A stretch of 64,000 bases of DNA from Kitagawia praeruptora (GCA_037693485.1 CM075346.1:96764501-96828500), one strand, 5' to 3'. Positions 46,263 through 61,700 are shown, numbered from the stretch's first letter. Numbers and translations are program-made. The notes: generated by a model from the sequence alone, not told the origin.

Positions 46263-46678
46263 GTATAAATCTCTTTTTATATGCTTCAATTTATATATCT
46301 ATATAATCTTAAAGCATCAATTATCCATTTAGCATCTTGGATATATCCATGGGTTGATCCATCAATTTCCTTTGTTTTTTTGACCCGCTCCATTACTTTT
46401 TGACCCATCAGTGACCCATCCTCCATCCGGATACTATCCACGGGTTTTTTAAGCCTAATTCACATGTATTTTCAACTATCCACCGATCCGGATCCAAATC
46501 AAATAATACCCATCAATCAATATGTAAATAAAACAGTTGTAACTTCCTTTTTTCAAAGCTACAATCATGCAAATTTGAATTATGATATTCCAAATGAAGA
46601 TATTATCGATTTCAAATTTCTGTTCTATGCCTATCTCTCCAGTTACCACGACGATTCCTTCTTCTTCTTTTGTTGCAG
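46263..46678 (+). other. probable 5' UTR intron of the 12-exon gene
   Basis: Donor AAG|GTATAA at 46263 and acceptor TTCTTTTGTTGCAG ending at 46678 leave a leader that joins CTCAATTGCAATTAAG to TTGTTCAATCC, 67 bases before the ATG at 46746. It is inferred from splice-site quality only. Confidence 0.55.
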
Positions 46679-46745
46679 TTGTTCAATCCATGATCTACAA
46701 TTCAAATTAACAGCCTCTCTTTATCATATCATTCATTGTCGGATC

Positions 46746-49700
46746 ATGGATAAGTCAGGTTTGCAAGTTATGTTTGTATTTGTATATGGAATTTTTGATG
46801 TCTTAATATTGTAATGTTTGATTTTTTGCTTAAACAGGTCGTAAGCGTCTTCCTCTTGGTCCCGTTTCTCTTTCTTCAATACGAACTGGTATGTTTCTCC
46901 TTCATTTGCTGTATTTGTATTGTGTAAAGTAATTTTTATCGATGTTTATCTTTCCTATCATAGGCCAGAGAAGACGCCCTGCATCTGGATCTATCAATGG
47001 GACGCGTGGAGATGTTTCTCGGATTGATATTGGATGTAATAATGAAAACAATGATCCCAATACTCAGAATTCTTCTGCTATGCATAATGGTACGTATATT
47101 AGTTCCTGTTTTTTATCCAAAACGTAATTTTTTATTTAATCGTAAAATGGAGTGTTAGGTCGAATACACAATAAGTAATCAAATACTATATGAATAACTT
47201 AACAAGAACACACTGTTTAACAATTAAAAACTGTTTGGAATTAATAATTCCTCTCTCAGTGATGTAAATATCACAGAGAGCTGCTTAGGTTACAATGGAT
47301 GAATATCTCAATGTTCGACTACCCTTCTAGGGTTAACCTAACTATATTTATAGAACATACAGCTTCGTACAATCAGTAACTGATACTCCTAAAATCAAGC
47401 TATACAATTGATATCAATCACGATTGCTTCAGTCTTCCAAGTCAACTCAATCTCTTTGACAGCTTTCCAATCTTCAAAGATATTGCTTCCATATTTATCA
47501 ATCTTCAAATACTGTTGACTCTTCAGACAATACCGCTACAGAGTTTAACAAACTCTGTTTGCGCTTCCAGTCAGTGTTTAATCAAACTCTGACTGCTTCC
47601 AGCTAAACTCTGTTTTCTGACTTTAGCTTCCAAACACTATTTTCATCAATCATTTCTAACAATCTCCCCCAACTTGTCCATTAGCAAGAATGTACAAGTT
47701 TTACAGTAAATGATGATGTCAAAACAAATACAAAGTTTACAGTGTTTAACATACAAACAGAGTTTAAGCTATTACTTAACAAATTCTACATAAAATAAGA
47801 AAATTCTTACAGACTTTAATCTCTAATCTCTTGAAGATCAGGCACTGTTCTAAGATAGTCTATAAGCAACCTTCTTTCAGCATTTTCAAGCTCTATCTGC
47901 ATAGCTTCTTTGATTTCTCTCAACTGAGGATCATTCTCATCAGTTTGATAGATAGCAGCTCTAAGATCGTAGATTTTGTTTCTTCTCATCTCATTTCCCA
48001 ACCTGATATATTTCACCTCTTCAGATTTTACATTGAAATCCAGAACAGTAATCCCAAGATCAGTCTTCAGTTTTGTAGTTCCCTTTTCCATTTCAATCAG
48101 ATTGCCATTCCAATCTCTGTATTTAGGAACATACTTGCTGTTGAATTTCATTTGCCTTCTTGCAAGATTTTGAATCATTCTTTGTTGAAGCACATTTGCA
48201 ACTGACTGAGTCCTTTGACTTCTCACTCTGAAAATATATAGGACATATTCAAGTTCTTCAGCATACTTTAATTCAATATCCTTTTCAGAGACTTTAAATA
48301 CTGTTCCATCAGCCATGAAATATAACAAGAAATCCTTTTCTAGACTCTTCTGATATACAAGCTGTACTGATTCCAATTTGTCTAAACTCTCTTGAGTGAC
48401 ACCACCTCCTGGAACAGACAGTGAAGAAGGATCTCTAGGACCAACATATTGTCTTTTATCTCTGTATGAGCCTATACCTCCTTTGTTGTATCCAATTTTA
48501 CCAGATAATGCTCTACCATCAGCAAAATCCATTGGAATTGTAGCTTCTAGTCTTGGATCATGAGGAGCACCTCTTTTAAATGTTGATTTCAACTGAAAAG
48601 ACACTAATGGTGTGGTCACAACTTGTGCAGCAACAGAGGTTGTGTCTTCATTCTTCTGTACAACATGTGTATCAACAGAGGTTGTAACTATACTTTTCAG
48701 CTTTTGCTTGGCTTCTGCATCTGTTGGTTTTCTGAATACTTGCATTCTTTGATCTGTACCAACAGGTTCTTTGATTTGAATACCTTTAAGAACAGGCTTT
48801 GCAGCTTTAGCAATTTTCACATTCCTCTTTGTTTTTTCAGACTTTAGAGCTTTCAGATGCTTTTCTTGTAAACTCTTCTCTTCAGCTTTAGCATCTTCTA
48901 TGGTCACTCCTTCTGCATTCTCTTCCATGAAAAGCTTAACAGCTAACTCCTCATCAGTCTTTGGGTTTGATGTTAATTCCAAACTCTTGGTCTTTGAGGT
49001 ACCTTGAGTTTCAGTGTTTGTTCCAACAGACTGTGATTTAAGAGATTTGCCAGATCTCAGAGTTTGCCTTTCAGAGTTTAAAACCTTGCTTTTATCACTT
49101 GCCCCTCCATCTCCAGCATCATCCTTTTGAGTCAGAGTTTGAGAAACTTTGCATTTTGACTTAGTCACTCTCTCCCCCTTTTTGACATCATCAGGAATTA
49201 GTATTGATGTAATGAGCTCTAAAGAGTTTGCAATTGAATCCACCTTAGCAGATAAAGCAGTCTGATTTTCTTCAACCTTTCCTAGCCTGGCAAAGAGAGT
49301 GTCTTGAACTTTGGACAGCTGAACAGCTTTTATTTTGGACTCTCTTTCCATCTTCAACTCTCTTGACTGAATCTCAGTCTTCAAGGAAGCAATTTCTTGT
49401 TTAGTGTCAGCAAAATTTCCTTCCAGTGTCTTGACTTGTACCACAGTTGCCTTTAAACAGGATAAGATATCTGGATTTGAAATTTGCTTTGCAGTTTGCC
49501 TAACAAACTCTGATGCTCTCCCTTTTGGAAAAATGCAATCTTGTCTATACCAATTTTCAGCAGATTTAGCAAGATGCTCTACTTCAACAGCATGTGATGG
49601 ACAAGGCTGAGTAAAAGGTGTATGTTTACTATCTGTCTGTGCAGGTGCACTCACAAAAGAGTCAGAGTTTGCATCACTGTCAGATTTATCTTCATCACTT

Positions 49701-52700
49701 TCACCTTGAGCTTGACCATCTTTGAAAGAACCACTGTGCTGAGCAGTGTCAGCCACAGTTTCTGCAATAACTTCTGCAACCTTTTCAATAATCACCTCAT
49801 GTTGCACAGGCTCTGCAACAGAGTTTGCCTTTGTAGCTTCATCAACTTTGTCTTGAATTGGAGAAGTTACTAACTCTGTGTGTGATGCTATAGCTTCAGG
49901 AACATGTACTGCAGGTGAGACAGGATCAAGAATTGATTCAGGAACATCATGTACTGGTGACAAACCATCTCTTTGATCCTTTTCTACAGGCATTTTATCC
50001 TCTGTAGGTATTTCAACAGTAACATTATCCTCTGCAGGCATTTCAACCTCTGCAGGTATTTGTACTTTGTCATCCACAATATTCTCTGCAGGCATGTTAA
50101 CTTTTGCAGGTACTTCAACATTCACTGTATCCTCAACAGTAGGTGTTTGCTGTGAAACCACCTCTGGAGCTTCAACAACATTCTCTGCATCTGAATCAGA
50201 AAGAATTAGTCTCCTTTTCTTGATTGGCACAACAATCTCCTCTTCATCTTCACTTGAGCTTTCTCTTGGTGGTGAAAGTGAAGGTCTGTTTGCATGTTGC
50301 TTCATTCTTCTAGTATAAACAGCTCCAGGTAATGTCTGTTTAGCCTTTGAATGTTTAGTGTTTTGGGCAGTGTGTTTCTTTCTCTTTGGCTTGGTTTTGG
50401 CTGGTTCAGTAGGTGCTGGCTCAGAGTGTAAGGTATCAGTGTTTAAAGTTTCAGTGTTTAATGGTTCAGTGTTTGAGGGTTCAGTGTTTGAGGGTGGAGA
50501 GTTTATTGGTGGAGAGTTTAAAGTTTCTGGTTGTGGTTGTTGAGATGTAGTAGGTACAGTAGTTGTGTGTGTTGGAGGTGTTGGTTCAGAGTTTATGGTT
50601 TCTGGTGGTTCAGGCATTTGTTGTGGTGATTGAGGGTCTTGTGGTTGGTTCACATAGTTTTGTAAGGCTAAAGGCATAAACAACTCAGGTATTTGCTGTT
50701 TAGTGACATCTTTGTTTGTCAAATCACTGAACATTCTCTTAGCAACTTGAAAAGGCTGAATTACATCAGCTTCATCAATTGGAATGTTAGGCACACATGC
50801 AGTAAATAGCAATTGACAAAAACGAGCAAAATACACAGTAGTAGACTCAGATAATCTCTCTCCCAAGTTCATTAGTACTAGTCTACCAAAATCAAAGTTA
50901 CCTCCATATAGTAGAGCATGACCAATTTGGAGAGTATCCAGAGGTAGTGCATCCCAGTTTGTTGTCTTCTTTCCAAAAGCCCTTGTTATACAATCAAAGA
51001 AGAAACTCCATTCTTTTCTCAAACTTGGTCGTCTCAAAGACCCTATCTTGTTCAAGTTTCCTGCACATCCAATTTGTTCCAACATTGTCCTCAATCTATC
51101 ATGACCAACAACACTGTAAGAAGTGTGTGTCTCAAAGTCCAAAGCATCTCTGACAGTGGTTGGAGTAATGATATACTCTGATTCTCCATGAGTGAAAATG
51201 ATTGTTGGAGTGCCAGCCTCTCCTCCATCATCATATTCAGAGTTTGTCCAGAAAGTAGCAATCTGTGAAGCAGATAATGTTCGTGGTGCAGTTAGAGCCG
51301 TCCCTATCTCAGAATCGTTCAAGAAGTTTTGGAACAAGTGAAACGCCTGTGGAGCATTTTCATGATCCAATGGTGCTGCATAGTTACTAGGGAGAAAAAC
51401 TAACCCTGCTGCATCAAACGCTTTAGTTGCCATTAGTAACAAGATACGAAGATATTCAGAGAAAATATTTGTATGCACTGTAAGTGTTTATCAAAAAGTG
51501 AAGGAGAGAATAAGAGAAGTGTGAAAATGAATAAGTATGTAAGTAACTGTGAGTGGGTGAATGTGAATCGATATGGAGTGAGAGACTAAAGACGATTAGA
51601 GTAAAATTAAAACTCAATCGTTTATTTAGTACAAACGCGCAACTGTTGAAGAGTTGTGTGTGAGTGGGACACAATCATGGGACACGTGTCAAACAGCCAA
51701 TGGATCACTTAATAATTACCGCTGTTATTCCTATAATCACGACACTTAGACACATTAACACTAATTAACAGTTGTCAACTACCCCAATTACTCCAAAATA
51801 GTCAAATCATCTCAATTAAACTTTACCTCAGAGTACTTAACACAACTCAACAGTGTTTATCAATTTTCCAACTTTATCACTAAAATCCTTTCAAAAATTG
51901 CACAGTTGTGAATATGAGTGTGTGTGAAGCAGAGTTTACTGAAATCAATTTTTAGAGCATCTAATATTTCATAAAATCCATAACAAACAGTTAATAAACA
52001 CTGAATGCACAAACTCTCATATTAAACACTGATTGTTTGATGAATGCTAAACTCTGTAGTTACTGTTATACAGAAATCTGAAAACTTCCATTTCCTTTGA
52101 TGTCCATGATTATCCAAGTAAGCACACAGTCTTTAAAGACAAAAATATCAAGAGATAGAAATCAGAGCATCATTCAGTGAATAACAGTCATGAACTGTAT
52201 ATCCTCACAAACTCTCAAAGCACACAAGTGTTTAGGTGATGTGTTTACACTCACATTCAATCAGAAATAGCAGAGTCTACCATATGCTTGAATGTCCACC
52301 AATTCTACACTACTTTGAGTACATGTATTCACAAATCAAAAGGACTTTATTCAGGGTTTAAATGGAGTAAGATCAAACAGATGAAAAGAGATGTTTTATT
52401 CATGAGTGACTTCAAGCTGAGCATCAAAGTGTTCAGTCACAGTATATATTTGTACAAGATCAGTATATATGCTCTTTTTCTTTTTTTTCTTTTTTTTTTT
52501 TTTATTTTTTTTTTATATTTTTTTTATATTTATTTAGCATATATACTGAGTAAACTTTTTCTTTTCTTGAGAAACACTTCATCTGTTTGAGAGAAGAAAA
52601 TATTTAACTGCTCTTAATACTTCAGAGTATAAGAAAAATGAGCAGTTAATAAGGCTCAAAGGGGTTTACTAAGGATGGAATTTATGAACAGTGTTTATAC

Positions 52701-55700
52701 AGTGTTTGTACAATGTTCAAAAGAATTTTGAACAGTGTTTGAAAGAATGGTAAATCCTATTGCCTTTATCATTTTCATGCACACACATATCATGTAGTCT
52801 CAAAGTGGTTTAATACAAGTTCTAGAGAAACATACTACCTGATGAATATCACACAACAATAAATACTGATTGATAGAAAATGTATCAATCACTGATTTGG
52901 CTCAAACTCTCACATGGTGTAAACATGAATCTGAACTCACCAAACTAATCACTGACACATCTCAAGTTTTATGATTTTCACAAGTACAAACAAGGAATCA
53001 TCATGAACCATACCTTTGGAAACAGAATGTCACTGATCAGAGTTTAGAGTTCATCAATAACCAAAATTATTTATGAGTGGCCATGCACACAATATTCATA
53101 GACTCAGAGTTTAGGACTGAATAAACTAAGAGATGCTATAAATATGAAACAGTATCATGCTGTGTTAATTTTCTGCACAAAGTCTGATTAGATAGCAGTG
53201 ACTCAGAAAGAATCATGATTTAATTACTGTGAATCATGCTTCATACATATTTCTTCATTGGTATTTTCATTCAGACAATAATCAATTCTGAATTCATTGA
53301 GTGTATCTAACATGTTAACAGTATTTAACAGACAGACATGTTGACAGAGTTTAAAAAGATTTAAACATGAGCATGCAGAACAGAGTTTAATACCAAGGTT
53401 CACATAGCACTTAACAATGTTTTAAATCATGAGCAATAAGTTTTTGAGTCTAACCAACATCTCTAGTCAAAACTAGAGACCATTCTTAGTTCATTGACCA
53501 GTCTTGTAAATGTAGCTTCACTCAATGGCTTGGTGAAGATATCTGCAAGTTGTTGTTCTGTAGACACAAAGTGAAGCTCAATGTTCCCTTCCTCTACATG
53601 CTCTCTGATGAAGTGATACCTTATGCTGATGTGCTTTGTCATTGAATGTTGCACTGGATTACCTGTCATTGCAATAGCACTTTGATTATCACAGTAAATA
53701 GGTATCTTGGAATACCTTAATCCATAATCCAGCAGTTGATTCTTCATCCATAAAATCTGTGCACAACAGCTACCAGCAGCAATATACTCTGCTTCAGCTG
53801 TAGATGTAGATATTGACTTCTGTTTCTTGCTATACCAGGAAACAAGTCTGTCACCCAGAAATTGACAACTTCCACTGGTGCTTTTTCTGTCTATCTTACA
53901 TCCAGCAAAGTCTGCATCAGAGTAACCAAGAAGTTTAAACTCTGATTCCCTTGGATACCACAGCCCCAAAGTTATAGTGCCCTTCAGGTACTTGAGTATT
54001 CTCTTTACTGCTGTTAAATGTGGTTCTCTTGGATCAGCCTGGAACCTTGCACACAAGCAAGTTGCATACATGATATCAGGTCTGCTAGCTGTCAAATAGA
54101 GCAAAGAACCAATCATTCCTCTGTAGCTTGTCATATCTACTGATGACCCTGCATCTTTATCCAATTTTGTTGCAGTTGCCATGGGAGTTGTTGCAGATGA
54201 ACAGTCAAGCATACCAAATTTCTTGAGAAGGTTTCTGGTATATTTTGCTTGATTTATAAAAATTCCATCATCTGTTTGCTTCACCTGTAGGCCTAGAAAA
54301 TAACTAAGCTCTCCCATCATACTCATTTGATATCTTGACTGCATGAGTTTGGCAAACTTCTTACAGAGTTTATCATTAGTAGACCCAAAAATGATGTCAT
54401 CCACATATATCTAAAAGCAAGTCACTACCATTTTGGAAATAAAACAGAGTTTTGTCAATAGTACCTCTGTGAAATCCACTTTCTAGTAGAAATTTGGCAA
54501 GGGTTTCATACCATGCCCTTGGTGCCTGCTTAAGTCCATAGAGAGCCTTGTCTAACCTGTAGACATGGTCTGGATATTTTGGATCTACAAACCCTGGTGG
54601 TTGTTCCACAAACACTTCTTCTTCAAGTTTTCCATTCAAAAATGCACTTTTTACATCCATCTGAAACACTTTGAATTTCATGTGGGAGGCATATGCTAGA
54701 AAAATCCTGATTGCCTCCAATCTAGCCACTGGTGCAAATGTTTCATCATAGTCAATTCCTTCCTGTTGTGAGTAGCCTTTTGCAACCAGTCTTGCCTTGT
54801 TCCTTGTGATAACACCCTCACTGTCAGTTTTATTCCTGAAAACCCATTTAGTACCAACAATGGATCTATTCTTGGGCCTTGGTACAAGTGTCCACACTTC
54901 ATTTCTTTCAAATTCATTTAGCTCTTCTTGCATTGCTGTTATCCAGTCAGCATCTTTAAGAGCTTCTTCCACTTTCTTTGGCTCAGATTGTGACAAGAAT
55001 GCATGAAATAAACATTCATTTGTTGTTGCACTTCTTGTCCTTACTTTTGCATCTGGATCACCAATAATCAAATCAGGTGTGTGAGATTTAGTCCATTTTC
55101 TTGCAGAAGGCAGATTGCTTCTGTCATCATGTGATCCTCCCCCTTGATCCATGCTCTCCTGATTTTCCTGGTGTCTTTCCTCATTTTCAGATGCTCCCCC
55201 TGAATGTGACTGCTCAGAATTTGAATGATCAGAGTTTGAATCAACAGTGTTTGATTCAGAGTTATCATTTGAGTCACTATCAGTGTTTGAATTATCACTT
55301 TGATGTGATTCTTCATGCTCCCCCTCAACTGGTTCTTCCCTTGTTTCTGATTGAAGAGTTTCTTCAGTATTTACCAGTAGAGGTTCAGAGTTTAGATCAA
55401 CAGAGTTTGACACATCAGTCTGATCAGAGTTTACTTTTTCAGAGAATAAATCTTCATTTTCAAAATGCAGTTGATCATGTTCATTTACATCTTCAAGTCC
55501 AGTTATTTTCTTGTCATCAAATGACACATGAATTGATTCCATGATCACTCTGGTTCTCAGATTATAAACTCTGAATGCCTTAGTTGACAGTGGATAGCCA
55601 ACAAAAATACCTTCATCTGCCTTTAGGTCAAACTTGGTCAACTGTTCAGGATGAGTCTTCAACACAAAGCACTTGCATCCAAAAATATGAAAATATTTTA

Positions 55701-58700
55701 GATTTGGCTTTTTCTTCTTCACCATTTCATATGGTGTTTTACCATGCTTGTTGATCAGTGTTGCATTTTGAGTAAAACAAGCAGTTTGAACTGCTTCTGC
55801 CCAGAAATATGTTGGCAATTTTGCTTCATCTAGCATGGTTCTGGCAGCTTCTATCAAGGTTCTGTTCTTTCTCTCCACTACACCATTTTGTTGTGGAGTA
55901 CCAGGTGCAGAAAACTCTTGTTTTATCCCTTTACTCTTGCAAAATTCTTCCATAGATGAATTCCTGAATTCAGTTCCATTGTCACTTCTGATTATCTTCA
56001 CTTGATGCTCTGACCCTTTTTCCAGTTGAATTACATGTTCTGTCAGTGTTAATGCAGTTTCATCCTTCTTTGCAAGAAAATATACCCATGTGAATCTGGT
56101 ATATTCATCAACAATGACTAATGCATATTTCTTCTTTCCAAGAGACATCACATTCACTGGACCAAAAAGATCAACATGTAGTAGATGATAAGGATCAGCA
56201 ATTGAAGACTCAGATTTACTTTTGAAAGATGTTTTTCTCTGTTTGGCCTTTTGACAAGAATCACACAGTCCTTCTACATTCAACAAGGACTTTGGTAGAC
56301 CTCTTACAAGATCATTCTTGATTAGCTCATTGATGTTGTTCAGGTTCAAATGAGAGAGTTTCTTGTGCCATTTCCAACTCTCTTCACTGGACATCCTTGT
56401 AGACAGACACACTGCTTTGCCATCAGTGTTTGTTGACAATTTGATTTCATAGATGTTATTGTGTCTGTTTCCAACTAGAGCAACTTTCCCTGTAGATTTA
56501 CTGATCACTTGACAATATTCAGGATGAAAATCTACATGATATCCTCTATCACAGATTTGACTCACAGATAGCAAATCATGCTTGAGTCCTGGAACAAGAG
56601 CTACATTTGTGATGATGACATTTCCAAGATTAATATTGCCATATCCCAGTGTATGTCCTATGTTGCCATCTCCATAGGAAACTTCTGGGCCAGCCTTCTC
56701 CTCAAACTCTGATAGCAGGGCTTTATTTCCTGTCATGTGTCCTGAACATCCACTGTCCACGACTAGGGTACTGACCCTTGTGCCCTGCAATCACAAACAA
56801 TCACTGATTATTAGTTTTAAGGATCCAGACTTGCTTGGATCCTTTGGCTTTCTTAAATCTGTTAGCTTTTGCAGCGGAATTCAAATTAACAGAGTTTAAG
56901 CTAACTTTTTCAGAGTTTACATTTGCAGAGTTTACTTTAACCCATTTCAAATTTGGTTTGGGTTCATAGTAATTATAATAAATAGCATGATAATCTCTGC
57001 AAGTGTAAATAGAATGCCAAGTACTTCCACAGTGTTTGCATAAAGTCTGTGGTCTAGTTCTCACATAATCACTCTTTACTGCAGTTTTAGAAGGCAAAGA
57101 ATTAATGTTCTTATTCTTACTGCAGAAATTAGCAAGATGATTAGTGCTACCACAATTAAAACATGTTTTCCTGGGAGCTAATGAAGCAAGCATTGGCTTA
57201 ATTCCTGAGGTTATGCCTACCTTTCCATTTCTGTTTTTCTTAGGCATACTCTGTTTGTTGACAGATTTTATCTCCTTAAGCTTATGCTTGAGTTGTTTAT
57301 CTGTCATTAAGCCAATGTTAGCCTCTTTAACAAAAGTTTTAGCATATGACTCTTTAACAGCCTTTTTCTGTGCTTCAGTCTTAGGTCCACCTGTTCCCAT
57401 GACATTACCTTCAGATGAATAATGTGGTCTTTTCTTTACCTGATTTTCAAATCTAAGTTCATCTCCTACAGAGTAACCTAGACCTACTGTGTCTGACTGA
57501 AACACTTCTTGAGTATCTTTACCAGAGTGTGTCCAAGTTTTAATGATGTGTTTAGTATCCTCCAATTCTGATTCTAGTTGCTTATACTTACCTAGCAACT
57601 CTTGTTCAATAAACACTGCATCATCTCTCTCTTTTTGAATTTTATTCATGTTCTCTAACTGTTCCTCAACAAGTTTATTTCTTTCTTTAAGTTGAGAACA
57701 CTCAGACTTTATCCTCTCATTTTCTAAAGTCTGATCCCTATAACTGATATGCAATGCTTTAAGATAAATTCTCAATTCAGTTATATTATCAGTGTTATAA
57801 GCATAGGTAGTTGGAGGTACCTTGAGATCATCATTTTCAGTCTGAGTAGTAGCCATGAGAGCATAGTTGACTTCCTCATCTGAATCTGAAGTGTCTGCCC
57901 AATCTCTGCCTTTGGTGTAGAGTGCCTTTTCAGTTTTACCCTTCTTGCACTCTGGAGCATAGTGTCCCATCTCCTTACACTTGTAGCATTGAATCTCAGA
58001 CTTATCTTTCTTTCCAGATTTGAAGTCCTTTCCCTCAGCTTTCTTGAAATTCTTTTTGTCAGACTTTGAGTAGTCCCTTGAGAATCTCTTTCCCTTCTTG
58101 AAGTTCTTGTAACCCATCTTCTTGAAGGTCTTTACCATCAATGCAGCCATTTGCATCATCTCTTCATCATCTTCAGAATCAGATGAACCATCTGTGTTTG
58201 AGTCAACATCAGTGTTTGATGACTCATTCTCTGAATGGATGACTAAGGCTTTCCCTTTTTCCTTTCTCCTTGATGCCTCCTTCTTTGATGGTTTCTCCTC
58301 AACCTTGAGTGCAACAGATTTTGACTTTCTACTTGATCTTTTGTTTCTCTGCTCCAATTCCAATTCATGGGTTTTGAGCAGCCCATAAATTTCATCAATC
58401 TCTGTTTCACCAAGTTCATAATTATCTCTAATAGTGGTTGTTTTCACATCCCACTTTTCAGGTAGAGAAAGAAGAAACTTGAGATTTGAGTCTTCTAAAT
58501 CATACTCTTTGTTAACCAATGACAAATCATTTAGCAGTTTACAGAATCTGTCAAATGTTTCTGTCATGGTTTCATCAGACTTTGCCTCAAAGTGCTCATA
58601 CTCCTGAGTGAGTATGTTTCTTCTGTTTTTCTTGATTGCAGGAGTTCCTTGACACCTAACCTCAAGTGCATCCCATATTTCCTTTGCAGATGTGCAATTA

Positions 58701-61700
58701 ATCACTTTATTAGACATAACATTGTCTAATGCACTGTGAAGTAAATGTCTCACTTTTGCATCCTTTGCAATAGATGAAAGATCCTCAGCAGTTAGATCTT
58801 TCTTTTCCTTTGGAATGACCTTTGCCTCCTCACCAGCAGCAGCAGCAGATAATTTTGTTGGTTTGTGAGGACCTTCATATATTCTATCAAGGTATTCTGG
58901 ATCTGTAGCCTCCAGAAACATGGTCATTTTCACCTTCCAAATTGCATACTCTGATGGCCTAAGTATAGGAACCCTTATTGTTTCATACCTACTAACAGTA
59001 GTAGGGGCTTTCTCAGATGGTGGAGGAATCTCTGCCATTGATTACTTTTGTGTTTGGATCTTTAACTGTAATAAAGTAACAGATTAGGCTCTGATACCAC
59101 TTGTTAGGTCGAATACACAATAAGTAATCAAATACTATATGAATAACTTAACAAGAACACACTGTTTAACAATTAAAAACTGTTTGGAATTAATAATTCC
59201 TCTCTCAGTGATGTAAATATCACAGAGAGCTGCTTAGGTTACAATGGATGAATATCTCAATGTTCGACTACCCTTCTAGGGTTAACCTAACTGTATTTAT
59301 AGAACATACAGCTTCGTACAATCAGTAACTGATACTCCTAAAATCAAGCTATACAATTGATATCAATCACGATTGCTTCAGTCTTCCAAGTCAACTCAAT
59401 CTCTTTGACAGCTTTCCAATCTTCAAAGATATTGCTTCCATATTTATCAATCTTCAAATACTGTTGACTCTTCAGACAATACCGCTACAGAGTTTAACAA
59501 ACTCTGTTTGCGCTTCCAGTCAGTGTTTAATCAAACTCTGACTGCTTCCAGCTAAACTCTGTTTTCTGACTTTAGCTTCCAAACACTGTTTTCATCAATC
59601 ATTTCTAACATGGAGTTTATATTGTTCATGTCTAATGTAGGCTATTCAAAACCTCAGTACAAATCTGATATACGAACAGATTCTCAGCATCAATCCACAC
59701 GACAGATTCGGCAAAATAGCTTGGCTACGCCGCTGCAGGGGATGTGTTCAGGTTGTATATAAAAGTTTCAAGTTCCATAACATATGTATTTTTATGGTAT
59801 CTAATATAATTTAATGTTTGTTTTTTTACAGGATCTTCCAATTTAAGCAGTAATAGTCACGTGTATCTTACTCCATCACAGAGGAGATTACATTCTGTCA
59901 ATTTGTCTGGTAATTTTTTCCTACAATGCTTTCAATTATTATTGAACTATGTTGTGAGTAATATATGTCCAGAAATTATTGATGGTCAATCATTTTGTAG
60001 GTATTGGACGAACTATCAATACTACGTGGTTGCAAGGGATGTCTCCAAACGATGAAAACAGTTTAGGTTATTCATGTTTTGTTATAAATACACTCCATTT
60101 CAACTATTTCATGGTATCTAATATAATTTAATGATTGTTTTTTTACAGGATCTTCCAATGTAAGCAATAATAGTCACGGGTATCTTACTCCATCACAAAG
60201 GAGATTACATTCCATCAATTTGTCAGGTAATATTTTACCTACAAAAATTCAATTATTATCCTTCTATGTTGTGAGTAAGATATGTCAAAAAATATTTAAA
60301 GCTCAAACGTTTTGCAGGGATTGGACAAAACAGCAATGCTACGCTGTTGCAAGGGATGTCTCCAAACGATGGAAACATTGCAGGTTATTCATGTTGTGTT
60401 TTACAAACCCTCCATTTAAACTATTGTTTAAAATTTAATATACTTTATTGATTTTTTTTTACAGGATTTTACAATGAAAGCAATAATAGTCATGTTTATC
60501 TGGATCCATCACAAAGGAGACTACATGGCATCAATCCTTCTGGTATTTGATTTTTAAAATATGAACAACTTTAAACTCATAGAGGATCTGTAACAGCTTT
60601 GTAATATGAGAAATAAGTTTGATTTCAGGGTTAACTCATCAAAGTTCATTGACAAAAGTTATTAATCGCAAACCTACAACTATCACAAAAGTTACCCCTT
60701 TCCAGTTACCGGCTTCAAGGATATCTCTTGAAAAGATTAAATTTACAATCTTGAATAATAGATCGATGTTGGGATCTAAACAATTTGGTAAATCAATATT
60801 AACAGTTTCATATAATTCATTCCATTTAAAATTACTTTGGTTTTTTATGTTGCATGATAAATTGTTTTATATGTGCAGAATCTGGATATCATTGTACTAG
60901 AAAGGTGAATCTGCTCAACCGTCATTCGAATGGGAAAACTGATAATGTTACGTCAATTTTAAATGATTGTAGTCAAGGAAATAGTTCAAATTCAGACATT
61001 ACTGTTCTAACACCTGATCTAGAACAACTCGGTATTCGCAGACCAGGTTATGTATTTTTTTTTAAACATCAATGTAAATAGTTTAATTTACTATGCTTTT
61101 TAATTAATTATAAATTAATTTTATTACAGAATGGTTCCCTTCACAAACTACTTCTGGCGTCAGGAATTTGATGAAATCCTTTAATGCTGTTGGTGATCGA
61201 GATAAAACACACAGTAAAATTACTCCCGTAGGACCAACTACAAGCACTACTAAGGGAGATTCGAATAAAAAGCTAAAGGATTTTACTCGGAACCTGTTTT
61301 TGAGCAATGATGTTCAGCACCATCTATCTATTTTAGCTAATCTCTCAGAAAATCATTTCCCTTCAAGATTCACTCATCTTTTTTTCAAAGCAATTTATAG
61401 AACATTTCAGAGGAATGAAACTGCTGAAGAGATGAATACTTTGTTGAATATTTATCATCTGAGGAGTCGGATAATCGAACAAATTAACTATCTTCAAGAT
61501 ATGTATTTTAACATGTCTGATTTCGATAAACTTTTGCCTGTTTTCAAGTTTTGCCCAAATGCAAGGAACCCCCACCCCATGTATCAGGTATATGGACATC
61601 CTCTAGGAGAGGAGCAATGGTTCTCCCTCTGTCCAAACACTGTTGCAGAGAACTACATTGATCACCCTCATCCACTGGGCAAATGCATAACTATGGAGCA

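Larger units (their letters stand above)
47153..59610 (-). mobile_element. Copia-3: complete Ty1/copia element with extra ORF (12,458 bp)
   Basis: LTRs of 509 bp lie at 47153-47661 and 59102-59610, with target duplication TGGAG at 47148-47152 and 59611-59615. By eye the LTRs differ at two bases. Sense order: LTR, primer site, gag, pol, spacer, extra ORF, polypurine tract, LTR. It lies antisense in intron 3 of the 12-exon gene; without it that intron would be 88 bases. Protein order (integrase before RT) shows Ty1/copia. Protease and RT motifs point to the SIRE/Tork side, uncertain. Confidence 0.97.

Noticed and set aside
46464..46814. 116-residue ORF overlapping the start of the 12-exon gene
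   Set aside because: It runs through the probable 5' UTR intron and past the exon 1 donor; the spliced model explains the region better.
51433..51478. Upstream start for the Copia-3 extra ORF
   Set aside because: The added 15 residues are not kept in Copia-1, where that frame is closed.
56791..56809. 19-base intron between gag and pol of Copia-3
   Set aside because: Removing these bases would join the frames, but 19 bases is far too short for a spliceosomal intron.
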